The translations under genes were made by a program, and so were the position numbers. The notes beneath the pieces are model-generated. The model saw nothing but the letters and a program-made list of their open reading frames with translations. It made no database searches and had not been told where the DNA came from. From Phycisphaerales bacterium UBA1910 (lineage in GTDB: Bacteria > Planctomycetota > Phycisphaerae > Phycisphaerales > UBA1924), in contig DDGE01000005.1 in the NCBI GenBank assembly GCA_002337545.1, forward strand, positions 3,728 to 9,559: 5,832 nucleotides of DNA. The letters run 5' to 3'. Positions 4,934 to 5,832 of the stretch are shown here, piece by piece (the stretch's first letter is position 1; every line of letters starts with the position of its first letter).

Positions 4934-5832
4934 ATGGTCCTTATTTTTACCCTTACCGTCTTCCTGTCCGCGTGCCTGCTCTTCTCCGTGCAGCCGATGG
5001 TCGCAAAGACCCTCCTCCCCGTCTTCGGCGGCGGCTCGTCCGTTTGGACGACCTGCATGCTCTTCTACCAGTCCCTCCTCCTCCTCGGCTACCTCTACGC
5101 CCACATCCTCATGACCCGGTTCGGACGCGTCGCGCAGATGCTCATCCACACCACGGTCCTGATCCTCGCGCTCGTCGCAGGGATCATGTTCGACACACCC
5201 TCCGCACCGCCCGAGGCCTCTACCTTCCCCGTCCCGTGGCTCATCGGGCAGCTCCTGCTCGTCTCGGGACTCCCGTTCTTCGCGATCTCCAGCGCGGGCC
5301 CGCTGATCCAGGGCTGGTTCGCCCGCACGGGGCACCACCGGGCCAACGACCCATACTTCCTCTACGCCGCGAGCAACGCCGGCAGTCTGATCGGGTTGCT
5401 CGCCTACCCGCTGATCTTCGAACCCAACCTGGGTGTGTCCAATCAGCGCGAGATCTGGCTGGTTGGCTTTGGTGTCTTCACCGTTCTCGCACTCTTCTCC
5501 GCATCGCGCACAAAGGGCAAGACCTTGGCCAAGCTCTCGCCCAAGGAAGCCAAGCGACAACGCAAGCTCGAGAAGAGATTGACGAAGGAGAATCAGGAAC
5601 TCGAAGCCCGCGCTCCGATGGTCACGCCGACACCCGAGAGCGATGAGCACGCACCACACAAAGACGACGCGATCACCTGGAAGCGACGCCTTTACTGGAT
5701 CTATCTCGCGTTCGTTCCCAGCTCAATCCTGCTGGGCGTCACGAGCTACATCACGACGGATGTCGTCTCCCTGCCCTTGCTCTGGGTGCTCCCGCTCGCG
5801 CTCTACCTGATCACGATGATCATCGCGTTCAG
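4934..5832 (+). CDS. Fused MFS/spermidine-synthase-like membrane protein (3'-truncated by window end)
   Basis: The frame from ATG 4934 is open to the last base (299 codons plus two bases), so only the N-terminal part is seen. It matches the membrane domain of proteins often annotated as fused MFS/spermidine synthase. Visible family signatures are LFSVQPMVAKTLLPVFGG (16-33), VWTTCMLFYQSLLLLGYLYAH (38-57), DPYFLYAASNAGSLIGLLAYP (139-159), and FVPSSILLGVTSYITTDV (260-277) followed by PLLWVLPLALYL. About eight hydrophobic helices are seen, at roughly 2-20, 38-60, 68-86, 101-121, 141-163, 174-190, 253-275 and 279-299. Between the sixth and seventh lies a charged linker of about 58 residues (192-250), rich in Lys, Arg and Glu and likely cytoplasmic and partly helical. 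A C-terminal aminopropyltransferase-like fold would be expected beyond the window. True polyamine synthesis activity is unproven for many members. Confidence 0.85.
   Translation, partial: MVLIFTLTVFLSACLLFSVQPMVAKTLLPVFGGGSSVWTTCMLFYQSLLLLGYLYAHILMTRFGRVAQMLIHTTVLILALVAGIMFDTPSAPPEASTFPVPWLIGQLLLVSGLPFFAISSAGPLIQGWFARTGHHRANDPYFLYAASNAGSLIGLLAYPLIFEPNLGVSNQREIWLVGFGVFTVLALFSASRTKGKTLAKLSPKEAKRQRKLEKRLTKENQELEARAPMVTPTPESDEHAPHKDDAITWKRRLYWIYLAFVPSSILLGVTSYITTDVVSLPLLWVLPLALYLITMIIAF

Noticed and set aside
4549..5646. 365-codon + strand open frame across the BFD-like gene and the spermidine-synthase-like gene
   Set aside because: Its translation is Arg/Pro/His-rich low-complexity sequence. 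It runs antisense to a convincing BFD domain and then out of frame with a convincing membrane protein. It is a high-GC shadow frame.
4907..5659. 250-codon minus-strand frame opposite the spermidine-synthase-like gene
   Set aside because: Glu/Gly/Arg-rich composition typical of the antisense of a Leu/hydrophobic-rich membrane protein; no motif seen.

Overview
The window is high-GC DNA (about 60% by eye) whose gene content best fits a planctomycete, most likely of the Phycisphaerae type. The pointers are a TPR protein fused to two RNA polymerase alpha C-terminal-like domains, an RNHCP-family protein, and a membrane protein of the fused MFS/spermidine synthase type. Weak Shine-Dalgarno signals and probable TTG starts agree with this. 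The assignment is inference from family knowledge; there is no rRNA or other marker gene here.

Layout, left to right. (1) 1-972, +: 4-hydroxythreonine-4-phosphate dehydrogenase (pdxA, vitamin B6 synthesis), cut at its 5' end by the window edge. (2) 973-1183: intergenic leader with a weak promoter candidate, a 7-bp inverted repeat and a 32-codon upstream ORF whose stop overlaps the next start. (3) 1184-2839, +: 12-helix MATE efflux transporter. (4) 2840-2973: an 8-bp hairpin, a -10-like element, a short 5'UTR hairpin and a clear ribosome binding site. (5) 2974-3918, +: TPR protein with two tandem alpha-CTD domains, followed by a strong intrinsic terminator. (6) 3972-4125: a good sigma70-type promoter and a roughly 120-nt leader that can fold into a closed multi-hairpin structure pairing with the next gene's Shine-Dalgarno. 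(7) 4126-4515, +: RNHCP-family zinc-binding-like protein. (8) 4516-4830, -: BFD-like [2Fe-2S] protein, convergent with gene 7 with no intergenic base; gene 7's terminator lies inside its 3' coding end. (9) 4934-5832, +: N-terminal membrane half of a fused MFS/spermidine-synthase-like protein, cut by the window end and divergent from gene 8.

The genes do not form one pathway. They look like independent transcription units: pdxA is cofactor metabolism, MATE is drug or metabolite export, TPR-alphaCTD is probably transcription-related, RNHCP has no known function, and BFD is probably iron or electron transfer. The most unusual contents are the TPR/double-alphaCTD protein and the structured leader in front of the RNHCP gene. 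No mobile element, CRISPR array, tRNA or rRNA was seen.
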